Shown here piece by piece: positions 37,702 through 48,104 of a stretch of DNA of 64,000 nt. The notes beneath the pieces were generated by a model that was not told the DNA's origin, did no database searches, and was given only the letters and a program-made list of their open reading frames with translations. The stretch is from Vitellaria paradoxa. Taxonomy: Eukaryota; Streptophyta; Magnoliopsida; Ericales; Sapotaceae. Each line of letters begins with the position of its first letter. Positions within the stretch are counted from its first letter, which is position 1. The stretch is from the NCBI GenBank assembly GCA_019916065.1, contig CM034236.1, positions 15,639,167 to 15,703,166 of the forward strand, given 5' to 3'. Both the position numbers and the translations under genes were made by a program.

Positions 37702-38943
37702 TTTCAACTTTTAACCTCTCTCCAATTAATTGTGAATTCTTAGTTGAACTACATAAAAAAAAAAAAAAAAAAAACAAACAAACTAGTGTTGAATTTATGT
37801 TACAAACGATAATATCATTTAAAACCTAACAATTTGGTTTAAATGACTCTTTTTCGTTTTTAAAATTTTTATTAATATTGATAATTAGGTTCTTCTTGTT
37901 TTTTTTTTTTCTTAAAATGATCAAAATTATTTTTTTACATTTTAAATTTCTTTTATATTATAAAAGACAAATATATTAAATAAACAAAAAGTTCAAAAAA
38001 CTACCTACTAAAAAGAGTTAAGTTTTTCCTCCTCAAACTAAGAATTAGATTCAATTTTAAACTCAACTTGTGCAGCAAAAGGTTTTGAAATATGCTGCTA
38101 TTACTGCCAAAGCCCACCTTATTTCTTTTCCCCTAACACTATGTTTTTAATAGTAGATTTGATGTAAATTGATCTTTTCTAGTAAAAATTTTTATCAAAA
38201 TTTTATGTTCGGAATCAAATAAAATTCTATGAACGAAATTTGATTTCATTTTATAATTTAAATTTTTGATTTTCTATACTAATAAAAATTCAACCTAACA
38301 TAATGTAATTTGTTGATATTAATTTTATTATTTTATTAACTCATCTAAATAAGTGGATAAATTTATTTTCATATATTATATTTTTTTTGTTTCACTAATT
38401 GGATCAAATGTAGCATTTCTGTATATTAATTCAACTTAACTCTTAAATTTAAACGTGTGTTTTCATTAATTTGATTTTATTTGTGGAATCAAGTTAAATT
38501 AGTTTTTTATTATAAAATCAAATCAATACTTCCACAGAAATCTTTTTAAATGGAGCGTAACAATAACAATTGACGGCACCAAAGTCAATTCGAATACTTA
38601 ATATATAATAAACAATCGTCACATCCAAATGGACATTCGGAAAAAGGACTTATAATTTTACCCATTTTTTAATGGGTCCCATGCTATATATGCTGTCCAT
38701 CTATTCATAGCGTTTCAGTTGGTGGAATTTATTCGTTTTACACGTCAATTCAAATTCATGTCAATAATGTCTAACTCTACTTATTTATTAAAGGTTTTGA
38801 AGTATGATAGGGCCACAAAGCCCATCCTTCTTTTTCTTATTATTTAACCACGACAATTTATTTTTCTAAATATTATAATTATAATGATAATTTAAGTTTC
38901 AAATATTAATAGATACGTTGTCACTTTTAAGTGGTTAACATTA
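37702..38943. other. Non-coding AT-rich stretch
   Basis: No open frame, RNA gene or defined element was recognised. It includes poly-A/T runs at 37756-37774 and 37900-37910. Confidence 0.5.
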
Positions 38944-39334
38944 GAAAAAAAGATATTAATTACACTTGCGTTCCTTTAACATTTGAATAATTACATTAAG
39001 TATTTATAATATTTAAAAATTACACTTGTCTCACATCTCGTTAATTTTTCTTTATAAAAATTTTCAAAAACTTTTTATTTTTACTTAATTTACTTTTTTT
39101 AGAAATTTTTTGAAAGAAAATTGACGAAAATATAAGTAAATGAATGATAAAATAGAAAAATGTCTAAAATTTTAATTATTTTAGCATTTTTTATTAAGTT
39201 TTAACGGTTAATTTTATCAGAAGATGATCAATATTAACAACATTTTAAAATAAAAGAAATAAGCATAACTTTTAAATGTAATAGATGCTAAATTTAATTA
39301 CTTAAATCATAAAGGAAGATAGATGTAATTTACC
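38944..39334. mobile_element. MITE, probably Mutator-like (~390 bp)
   Basis: The left arm TTAATTACACTTGCGTTCC...TTTGAATAATTAC (38956-38994) pairs with the right arm at about 39294-39333 (its complement reads GTAAATTACATCTATCTTCC...). Flanks TTAACATTA (38935-38943) and TTAACATAA (39335-39343) differ at one of nine positions. The arms share TAATTACACTT with the ends of the foldback element at 36761, so the two may be related. Confidence 0.6.
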
Positions 39335-40070
39335 TTAACATAAAAAGTTATTTTATAGTAATAAGTGATTAATAGACAAGAGGTGTAATTTAGGGATTGC
39401 CGAGGAGGTGGGCTAAAATTGGATGGAATGGGTTGAGTTTGGGTTAACATTCCCTTGATACCTGTCGTGTATTGAATTAAATTATAAGTATGTCATTATT
39501 TTTTTCTTGCATTGGAGCCATCAATTGGTTTCTGTAGTACTTCCTATCATTCATACTGACATTGGTTTTAAAGAATAAAATAAAAGAAAATTTTTTTTAT
39601 TAAAACCATTAATTGGTATTCATAATGGCTTCAGTTAACCCAATAAATAAATAAATGGGTACAAATTGGTGTTTAACCGCGGTTGTTGTTGTACTCATCA
39701 AACACAATACTTCCAACAACAATGGCTCTATTTAAAAATAGGGTAAAGTATATTTGGACCTTAAATATTTACGTAATTATATATGAATTTATTTGATATT
39801 TTAAAATTATATTAATTTTTTTTATTTTAAAATATTTGTAATATTTAAATTTTTCTGTTAACTTTATCACTAACTCCGTTAAAAATTTATTAAAAAAATA
39901 AATATATCCTCGTATATTTATACATATATATGCAGAAAATATATATGCAGAAAAAAAAAAAAAATCTAGAACATCTCACGGGCCACACATACATATTGAA
40001 GGACAATAGAATATATGTGTGTATATACATATATATAGAACTTTGGATTCCGGCCAATCCAAACTCTCAC

Positions 40071-40709
40071 CTTGAAAATCAAGCTTTTTCAAATCCGCCT
40101 GCGAGGTGATTCGCTGCATATTCATCTTTGGTCAAATTCCTCGCACTCATCAGCGCAATGGCCACCGTGTCCCCAAAAACCATCTGAATCGCCGTGGAGG
40201 TCACAGGAGCCAAATCGAAAGGGCACAATTCCCTCTCCAGAGGCAAACGAACGTTCATATCATACAAACGCATCAAGAAATTCGACTTCGTGGGCGTCAC
40301 GGAGATCAGGAAAGCCCCTTTGGCCTTGGCACACGGCACGAGCCGCACGAGCTCGTCGGTGTTGCCGCTCTTGCTGAACATCACCAGATGCCAGAATCGG
40401 AGAGAGCGCTGATGTCGCCGTGGAGGGTGTTGACAGGGGAGAGGAATCCAGATCCGATTCCGAGAGAGACGAGGCTCTGCGAGATCTTATGGGCAATGAA
40501 GCTGGATTTTTTTATGCTAGAGAAGAAGATGGTCCCCTTGGCGTTCAAGAGGGTCAGCGTGAAGGCTAGGGCTTGAAAGATCTTGAGGTTTTGGAGGAAA
40601 AAGTTGAGATACTTCTGCTGACACTTGAAGAGATATAGAAGTTGGTTTCGGTCGATTTGGGTCTGTTTTGAGGGTAGGGAGAGCTCCGACGATGGAGGGA
40701 GAGGCCCAT
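40071..40709 (-). pseudogene. Captured first exon of a plant arabinose-5-phosphate isomerase (SIS domain) gene
   Basis: The minus strand, in changing frames, reads as the N-terminal sugar isomerase (SIS) domain of plant KdsD-type proteins: LLYLFKCQQKYLNFFLQNL, then [75 protein letters not shown] and [17 protein letters not shown]. Intact family members turn ribulose-5-phosphate into arabinose-5-phosphate for KDO in pectin. Here the ATG at 40709 is one base out of frame, a second indel lies near 40388 (stop TGA), and a third lies just before the exon end. The cap of conserved GKSGF reads KKSSF. The exon ends at 40071 and is followed by GTGAG, a splice donor, so part of an intron came along. 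It is not a working gene. Confidence 0.88.
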
Positions 40710-40749
40710 GAGTTCTAATTTTCTTTACTAGTTTTGGTTATATATGAAG

Positions 40750-40989
40750 AACGAAATGAGTTCAACACTTCATTCTCGCCGGGCATTAGAATCCAGCTCG
40801 TATAGAAATTCTCAGATAGAAAATTTCCAGCTCGTATAGAAATTTCTATCACCGGAAAAGGCCGAAAATTCCTATACGAGTTGCTAACGTATAGGTCAGA
40901 AAATTCTAAGGGCCAGAAAAGGCTAATGCCCGGCGATAGAAATTCTCGTCGGAAAAGGCTCATGTTGCTAACGAAATGAGTTCAACACT
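40750..40989. repeat. Palindromic insert flanked by 20-bp direct repeats
   Basis: AACGAAATGAGTTCAACACT occurs at 40750-40769 and again at 40970-40989. Between the copies CGCCGGGCATTAG (40777-40789) and its exact complement CTAATGCCCGGCG (40923-40935) form an outer hairpin. CTCGTATAGAAATT occurs twice, with an opposed copy AATTCCTATACGAG. No coding sense is evident. Confidence 0.8.
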
Positions 40990-41719
40990 ACTGGGTTTTG
41001 TTTGATATTTTTTTGGAATTTGAATTTTTTTTCCTATACTGTGGATCTGAGATTTGGATGTAGTTAGTTACCGATTTTTTAAGTTGAATCTATGGAATCA
41101 AAGAGAGAGAAAGAGAGGTGGGAAAGAAGAAGTAAGAGAGAGAGAAATAGCTCATTGTGAATAAATGTTACAAGGGTAAAATTGGTATATTAAAATTTTT
41201 TTTGATCTGATATCATCATTTTAATTGAAATCCTAACGGAATAGTAACGGAAGGGGTACGTGTTACAAATATTTCAAAATAAAAGAGGTTAATGTAATTT
41301 TGAAATGTCGAAGAGATTCATATGTAATTACGTAAATATTCAGGAAATCTAAGTGTAATTTACGCTTAAAAATATATATATTGAATTGGTTTCATAATAA
41401 CTTTAGTTATCCCCGTAATTATTTGCCTAACGAAGTATTTCGTTGGCCAAACAAAGCAAAAGTGTTTATATAAGTGCGACATATAACAAAATTTAATTAA
41501 AAAATTAAAAAAAATTAGAGTTTTTTTTTTTTTTTTGGTAAATTAACTAAATACTTTAGTATTGACAATCATTTGTTGTGACCTAAAAAAAAAAAAAAAA
41601 AAAGAAACATTGATCCTACAAGCTCAATTTGACTAAGAAAAAAGAAAAAATTACAATAAAACAAAAGAATCAATAAGTTACCATTTTAAGAGAGGAAGAA
41701 TGTTGAAAGATGGTTAAGA

Positions 41720-41955
41720 TGTTAGAAACTAGGAAACTTGTAAAAGATACAGAAAATTGGGAGGAATCACTCCATGTTATTTTGAAGAATAAACTTGACT
41801 TTTATGTAGCCTTACAAACTGGAAAATGAAGAACCCACATCTTACAACTCCTAATAAGATGGTAAGGATAATAATAAAATAAAACAAACAACTTGCATCC
41901 CTAAATAATAGGGATTTTATTGGCTAAGCGGTAACAAACCACTTAATACCTAACA
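41720..41955 (-). repeat. 3' LTR of element F
   Basis: 236 bp, TGTTAGAAACTAGG...ATACCTAACA on the plus strand. It aligns with the outer parts of 46042-48099. Confidence 0.9.
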
Positions 41956-41970
41956 ATTCCTCCCCTAAAC
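41956..41970 (-). other. Polypurine tract of element F
   Basis: The minus strand reads AGTTTAGGGGAGGAAT immediately before the 3' LTR start TGTTAGG. Confidence 0.75.
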
Positions 41971-42199
41971 TGAACGCTACAAGTTTTCAAATTATATCAA
42001 TCTCAAAACAAACTCCCAATAGCCATTGCACCTTCAAGAAAATATTTAGCTTGAGTAGTTTAGTCATCACATTAGCAAACTGTTCTTGTGTTCTATAGGG
42101 TACCAATCCCATAATATCTTCCTTTGTGATTTCTCAAAGGAAATGAAAACACACATCTATATGATTACTATGACCATACATTATTGGATTCTTCAATTG

Positions 42200-43130
42200 T
42201 TTGATTGCAAGCTATTATCACAATGAATAATAGTTGCCTTGTCTTGATTTTGATCTAGCTTTCCCAACACCCTTTCTAACCATACTATCTGATATGTGCA
42301 AGAAGCTATAGTAATAAACTCTGTTCTGAAGTAGATAAATTTACTATTAGTTGTCTTTTTGATGACGAAGATACTGCTCCTGAACTCAATAAAAACTCAT
42401 AGCCTAAATGACCAAGATACTGCTCCTAAAGTTAATAAAAAATCATAATCTAAAGTACCCTTTCTATCTTCCAAATCTCCAACATAATCATTGTTAGTGT
42501 AAGCAACAAGTTCATCATCTCCTCCCTTCCTATAGAAAATTCCAAACCCAGTTGTTCCCAACAAATACCTCAACACCCTTTTTGCCACCTGTAAATGAAG
42601 CTCAGTAGGATTCTCCATATACTTATTAATAAGGCTCACTACAAATATCATGTTTGGTCAAGTGGCTGTGAGGTACATAAAACTACCAACAACCTGTTTA
42701 TGGTAAGTATTGTCTACCTTTAGTCTTCTTTCATCCATCACGAGCTTAAAACCAGGAGTAATAGGATTATGAATAGAATTATTCCTATCCATTCCAAACC
42801 TTTGCAGCACCTTCATTGCATACTTCTTCTGATTGATAAAGATACCATCAAGTCTTTGTAAGATTTCAAGACTAAGGAAATACCTCATCTTACCAAGATC
42901 AGTCATGTCAAACTCATGCTTTATGGAATTTTTAAACTTTATAAACTTCAATTCATTATTTCTAGTAAAAATGAAATCATCAACATACAAACTTATGATT
43001 TATACTTTGCCTTCCTTTTTTATCTTGATGAATAAGTTTTGCTCGTAGTCACACTTCTCAAAACCTTCATTTATGAAATAGGCTTCTATACAGCTATACC
43101 ATGCATGGGGTGCTTGCTTAAGCCTACAAA
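42200..43130 (-). pseudogene. Reverse transcriptase end and RNase H start of element F
   Basis: The 42990-42658 frame begins with the copia active site MYVDDFIFT (YVDD intact), then EFDMTDLGKMRYFLSLEI, FINQKKYAMKVLQRFGM and GSFMYLTAT. After a stop, 42651-42397 continues with NPTELHLQVAKRVLRYLLGT, VAYTNNDYVGDLEDRKG (RNase H, where the first Asp of the usual DxD block reads Asn). Further RNase H sequence up to the polypurine tract is degenerate. Confidence 0.88.
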
Positions 43131-44818
43131 GTACATTTTTTAATTTATAGACCTTCTGTTCATTTTCTTTCGTGCATAACTAGAAGGTTGCTCCACAAAA
43201 ACTTCGTCATTCAACTCGCCATATAAAAACATAGACTTCATGTCTAGCTGGTAGATAATCCATCCTCTGCAAGTGCAATCACCAAATGAATTGTCTTCAT
43301 GCACGCCACAAGTGCAAACACTTCTATATAATCTACTCCATGGGCTAAGTATATCCCTTTAACACAAGCCGAGCCTTTTATTGTCTACTTCTCAATTTTT
43401 GTTAAAATTAATCTTATAAACCCACTTCACTCCAATTTTGCTTCCTCTCTTAGATAGCTCTATCAATTCCCTCATGTCATTTTTTCTTGTTGCTTCCATT
43501 TCCACGTCCATGACTCTCTTCTATTTCTGACTTTTCACATCATCTTCAAAGTGAATAGGATTAATGGCTATAAATATCACTGAAAAAAGCTTAATTATCT
43601 TATTCAAAAAGTCCTTTTGTTTCATGGTCTCTCATCTAAGTAGGTGGTCTCCTATTCCTCTCTTCATTCAAGCTAGAAGAGCTTTTTTCGGTTAGAGAAT
43701 TAGAGGAAAAATTCTCCTTTGCTTCTTCTGTATCAGCATCAAGATTATATTACCTCTCCTCTTGATTTTCATTACTTATAGCTACTTCTTCCTCATGATC
43801 ACCCTATTTGAAATCACATACAATGGCTTCTTCATATTTCTTATTCTAATCCCAATTTTTATCTTCTTCAAAGATAACGTCCCTACTTATTATGATCCTC
43901 TATGAAATTGGATGATAGTGTCTATAAGCTTTTAACTCCTCATTAAGTCTTACTGGAACACAGGTTAAGCTCTTATCATCTAACTTAGTTCTTTTATTGT
44001 TATGAAAATGAATGTGAAAAACAAATCCAAAAACTCCAAAATACTCAATAGAACTCTTAACTCCACTCCAAGCTTCTTCTGGGGTTTTATTTCATATCGC
44101 TAATATTGGACTTTGATTCAAGACATACACCATTTAGTTTACCACATCTGGCTAAAATATTTTGGGAATTTTCTTTTTTGAAAGCATACTATAAACCATA
44201 TTCATAATGGCTGGATTCTTTCATTTAGCAACTCCGTTTTGTTGTGGTGTATATACAACTATCAATTGTCTTCATATACCATTTACATCACAAAAACTAG
44301 TGAACTCTTGTGATGTAAACTCTCTTCCATAATCATTGTGTAAACTTCTAATAAACAAGTTTGTTTCTTTCTCAACACAAATCTTAAAACTTTTGAAAAC
44401 AACAAAGGCTTCTGATTATCTTTTCTTACTATTAGAGATGGGCTTGAATATTGGTCCATATCTGTCGTGTCAAAGTTACACCATATCTTTTATTGGTCCA
44501 TATCTGTTGTGTCAAAGTTACACCATATCTTTTGTGATTGTGTTGAAATAAGTAGATGCTAAAGGTTGAGACATAGCATGCAATACGAACATTCGATTTG
44601 AAGACATCTTCATATCTATGATAAAGCCTCTTTCAAAATGAAATATCTTACACTTTCCATGTTGAAACTAAATAGTAAACCCTTCTTCTTGCAATTGCTC
44701 AATACTAAGCAAATTTCTCTTCAGCTCTAGCACATAAAATACTTTTTTGGTGATCTGTGCTATTCCATTCACCTACAATCTTACGTTACTTTTTCCTAGT
44801 ACGATCATGCTTGAATTG
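43131..44818 (-). pseudogene. Integrase and N-terminal RT remnants of element F
   Basis: This region lies between the protease and the RT active site where copia integrase and the first half of RT belong. It is read only as short pieces separated by stops and frameshifts. A 42-bp tandem duplication (TTGGTCCATATCTG at 44451 and 44493) lies within it. Assignment rests mostly on position. Confidence 0.55.
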
Positions 44819-45150
44819 TTACCCAGCTTCAGAATATTTGAAATTTCCATCAAATTTTGAGAAGTATTCCTTCTTCTCACACATATGATTGTTACATCCT
44901 GAGTTTAGGAACCATATATCTTTTCTATTGGCCTTATTCATATCCACGTATGTCATCAACAGCATCTCTTCTTGAGTTTCTACATAGTTTCCCTGCTTTC
45001 GACTCAAGGAACAATATATCTTCTCTATTAACCTTATTCATATCCATGTATGCCATCAATAGCATCTCTTCTTGAGTTTCTACATAGTTTTTCTTCTTCT
45101 CCTTGCTTGGACAATCCCAATGAAAATACCTAACTTGTAACAATTATAGC
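44819..45150 (-). pseudogene. Protease region of element F with a 100-bp tandem duplication
   Basis: The frame 45007-44819 has IWFLNSGCNNHMCEKKEYF, the copia protease active site with Asn in place of the catalytic Asp (expected DSGC). Upstream a 100-bp segment is duplicated: GGAACCATATATC at 44908 and GGAACAATATATC at 45008, each followed by CATCTCTTCTTGAGTTTCTACA. The extra copy repeats the part of the protein just before the active site and shifts the frame. Confidence 0.75.
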
Positions 45151-45156
45151 ACTCCA

Positions 45157-45960
45157 CTATAGCCTTATCGAAGGTTTGTTTACCTCGCTCCTTCCCATTC
45201 CTCTGAAGCTTCCACGGCCACAACCCTTTCCTCCAAATTGATCTCCATAAGAAACCTTTAAAGCATGTTCTTCTTTGACATGAGAACCTATGCATTGTTC
45301 ATGCACAAGCAGGCTGCTTTGCAACTCATCAATGGTTAAGGTGGTTGTATCTTTAGACTTCTTAATGGAATTCACGACATAATCAAACTTGAGAGTTATG
45401 GATCTTAAAATCTTTTCAACAACAGTAGCATTTCCCTTGTTCTTACCATTTGCTTTCATCTTGTTGGCTATGGTAAGAGTGCGAGCAAAATATTCATTTA
45501 CAGATTCTTCTGCCCTCATGTGGAGAATTTCGAACTCCTTCTGGAGAACTTGCAAGTGTGCATGCTTAACTCATGTTGTAACTTGATGTTTCTACTTCAA
45601 AGAATCCCAAATGTCTTTTGCTGTGTTCTTGTTGAGAATCGTCTCCAAAATCGAACAATCTAATGCTTGAAATAGATATTTCTTTGCTTTCAAATCTTTC
45701 AACTGCTAATCTTCAATGTTATTCCTCTGTGCATCCATGAGACCATCTACTGCTATAAGAACAAAATTCTCAACCAATCCCCTGTACTCCTTTGCATGCA
45801 AGAAGTTTTCCATGAGCATTACCGAATGATCATAGTGCTGATCAAATTTCAAAACTGCTGGCTATACAAATGAACCCTCTGTTGTCAAATTTCAGAATTG
45901 CAAGGTACACAAACAAACTCTCTGTCGTCATATTTCAAGTACGAAATGAACTCTCTATCA
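45157..45960 (-). pseudogene. gag of element F (UBN2-type)
   Basis: The frame 45555-45157 reads LQKEFEILHMRAEESVNEYF, then VEKILRSITLKFDYVV, TIDELQSSLLVHEQ and GGKGCGRGSFRGMGR, the Gag of plant copia elements. Its zinc knuckle follows in another frame near 45150 (VECYNCYKLGI), with later residues lost. The N-terminal part, to about 45960, is broken by stops. Confidence 0.85.
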
Positions 45961-46026
45961 TCATATTTCAAGTACAACACATGCAAAAAATTGTTGATTT
46001 TAATTTTAATGAAGTCCCATGATGGA

Positions 46027-46040
46027 GCTCTGATACTAAA
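46027..46040 (-). other. Primer-binding site of element F
   Basis: The minus strand reads TTTAGTATCAGAGC, one or two changes from the initiator-Met primer site TGGTATCAGAGC. It is directly next to the 5' LTR. Confidence 0.8.
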
Positions 46041-46160
46041 ATGTTAGGAACTAGAAAACTTGTAAAAGATATAAAAAATTTGTAGGAATCACCCCTATTA
46101 TTTGGAAGAATAAACTTGGCTATTATATAGCCTTGCAAACTAAAAAATAAAATAAACGAT

Positions 46161-47875
46161 TGTAACAACTAGTATCTACACAGTACAATATTGTTTGCTT
46201 TGGGTTTGCTTAGTTGCTTCCAGAGAGGTTATCTATCCTGATACTACTCCCATTGGAGTGTGCATAACTCTGGAGTTTTTACTAAATCTAATGCCTTCAC
46301 GGCTTTAAAATGCGTGGTATCATATAAATGTGAAACACTACATATATGCCACTTACTTTCTCTACCTAGAAGGCATGGTTCTCTACTTTACCTCCTGCTG
46401 CCAGAGTCCCTCACGGTCCCTTAAAATCCTCCCCCTAACAGGATACGTGCCCTAGCATGCTATAAGTGAAACATCTTGGCACACTTAACAATTTCACACA
46501 ATAATTTTAAATAAAAAAATTAAATTTATTTATTTATTTCTCATTTTTTTATAATTTAATCATGTATTAATACCACATAACACAATAAAATAAAACAATT
46601 TAATTTTAGATATTGTTGCTAGGTTGTCTCATAGATACAAGATCCTATCAATATACATCATTATTCAGTGTCGGTTTCCTAAGTCAAAACCTTAAGAATA
46701 TTAATTATACCATCCTTTGATGTCTACTTTCTAGATTGAAACCTTAGGAATATTATACGCCACCCTTAGGCATCCGGTCGCTTCATAGGTTACTAGCCTA
46801 CTATATACTCAATCACCAACTCCACTTGAATTTTGAGACTTTCCACCCTTGAGTACTTATATCCAATTCCTCAACCCAAACACAGCATAATATTAAATTT
46901 TACTTCAAATCCATACTAAATAAATTCTTCCCTTAAATTCATTATTTATTAAATTTCTCACTAATTCATCATAACGATTTTAAATAATCGGTAAACCTCA
47001 ATACATAATAATAATAATAATAATAAATAAATAAATAAAGATTCACAATACACGAACTTAATGAATATGTTTCAAACAAATTAATACAACAACTTTCAAG
47101 ACAAACTAACATATCAAGACAAAAAACTAGAACATTTTTTAGTTTATTCGATTAGTAGGTTTGCTATAGATCAATCATTACATATTCACACACACACACA
47201 CACACATATATATATACATTTAATCACGTGCAAGAATTCCATTACTGACTTAGTATTTTTCATCGTATATATCTATGAAATAATATATGCCATCAGCATT
47301 AAATAGATCACTACCGTTATATACCGAAAAGGAATTAAAAATAAATAAATAAGTTTGTTCTGTCCCTTACCTGAATGCGACAATTGTATATAGAGATAGA
47401 AGAGAGAAAAGAGATGCACGACAGTAAGGAAAAACGTAACAGACAATGAAGAAGGTGTCGTACAGAAAGAGGTAACGCCCATAACCAAGAAAGAAAACCT
47501 AGAAGAAAATCCAGCTGCCACTACCTTAGTTATTAGGTTTTTTTTTTTTTTTTGTGGCATGTAGCCACCTACGAGATATGTATATATATATACACACAAT
47601 CAGATGGGTTGTACTTACAGATTCTAATGAGTGTTAAGTTTTTAAATAAAATATGATAATATCAAATCATCTCCCCAAGAATTCTTTTATTTACCAAACT
47701 TACCCATATATATAAATATATATATATTTTTCCCTTAATCCTTTGAAATTCTTAAAAAAAAATTACCAAAAAAATATAAGGCTCTAAATTTATTAAATTT
47801 AGATCAATATTAAATTTATCAAATAAAATAATTGATAAAAAAAGATATGAATTAAAATAAATTCAGGTCATTACA
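46161..47875 (-). mobile_element. Solo LTR, Tekay-like, inside the 5' LTR of F
   Basis: The sequence from about 46445 matches the plus-strand order of the B LTR: GTGCCCTAGCATGCTATAAGTGAAAC, GCTAGGTTGTCTCATAGA, TTAGGCATCCGGTCGCTT, ATAGGTTACTAGCCTACT, and the end TTCAGGTCATTACA. The right end at 47875 is firm. The left end is set at TGTAACA (46161) because the F LTR sequence stops there; it could be off by a few tens of bases. Confidence 0.72.
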
Positions 47876-48038
47876 ATAACCTATGTCTAACCACTTCTAT
47901 TAAAGTGGTAAGAATAATACTAAAAATTAAATAATAAAAAAATATGAATTAAAATAAATTCGGGTAACTAAAACAACCTATGTCTAGCCACTTCTATTAA
48001 AGTGGTAAGAATAATACTAAAAATTAAACAATGACCTG
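47845..48038. repeat. 97-bp tandem duplication across the LTR-in-LTR junction
   Basis: ATATGAATTAAAATAAATTC...CCTATGTCTA...AAAAATTAAA occurs twice with a 97-bp period (CCTATGTCT at 47880 and 47977). The unit holds the last ~30 bp of the gypsy LTR plus F LTR sequence, so it arose after the nested insertion. Confidence 0.85.
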
Positions 48039-48104
48039 CATCCCTAAATAATAGGAATTTTATTTAGTGGCAACAGACTACTTAACACCTAACCTAACAT
48101 AAGA

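Larger units (their letters stand above)
39741..41365. mobile_element. Pack-MULE: Mutator-like element carrying a host gene exon
   Basis: Perfect 9-bp target duplications TTAAAAATA lie at 39732-39740 and 41366-41374, the Mutator signature. Terminal inverted repeats of about 140 bp begin GGGTAAAGTATATTTGGACC (left) and, on the other strand, GCGTAAATTACACTTAGATT (right), and share AATATTTACGTAATTA and TTTGTAA blocks. Between them there is no transposase. Instead there is a GC-richer captured exon (40071-40709) of an arabinose-5-phosphate isomerase gene and a palindromic insert (40750-40989). Confidence 0.9.
41720..48099 (-). mobile_element. Element F: Ty1/copia retrotransposon
   Basis: The LTRs are 41720-41955 (236 bp) and 46042-48099 (same ends, enlarged by a nested LTR and a duplication). 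The target duplication TAAGA is perfect at 41715-41719 and 48100-48104. The minus strand carries gag, protease, integrase remnants, RT and RNase H in copia order. The primer site lies at 46027-46040 and the polypurine tract at 41956-41970. Frames are broken throughout and the protease Asp is replaced. Confidence 0.92.
46042..48099 (-). repeat. 5' LTR of element F, enlarged
   Basis: The outer parts 46042-46160 and 47876-48099 together match the 236-bp 3' LTR. The centre is a nested gypsy solo LTR. A 97-bp tandem duplication (47845-47941 and 47942-48038) adds further length. Confidence 0.85.

Noticed and set aside
40072..40576. Four overlapping open frames on both strands in a GC-rich island, possible bacterial contamination
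   Set aside because: One strand clearly reads as a plant arabinose-5-phosphate isomerase exon with a splice donor; the others are shadows of its high GC content.
47273..47599. 108-codon hydrophobic open frame
   Set aside because: Falls within the solo LTR nested in element F; poly-T and (TA)n create the hydrophobic reading.
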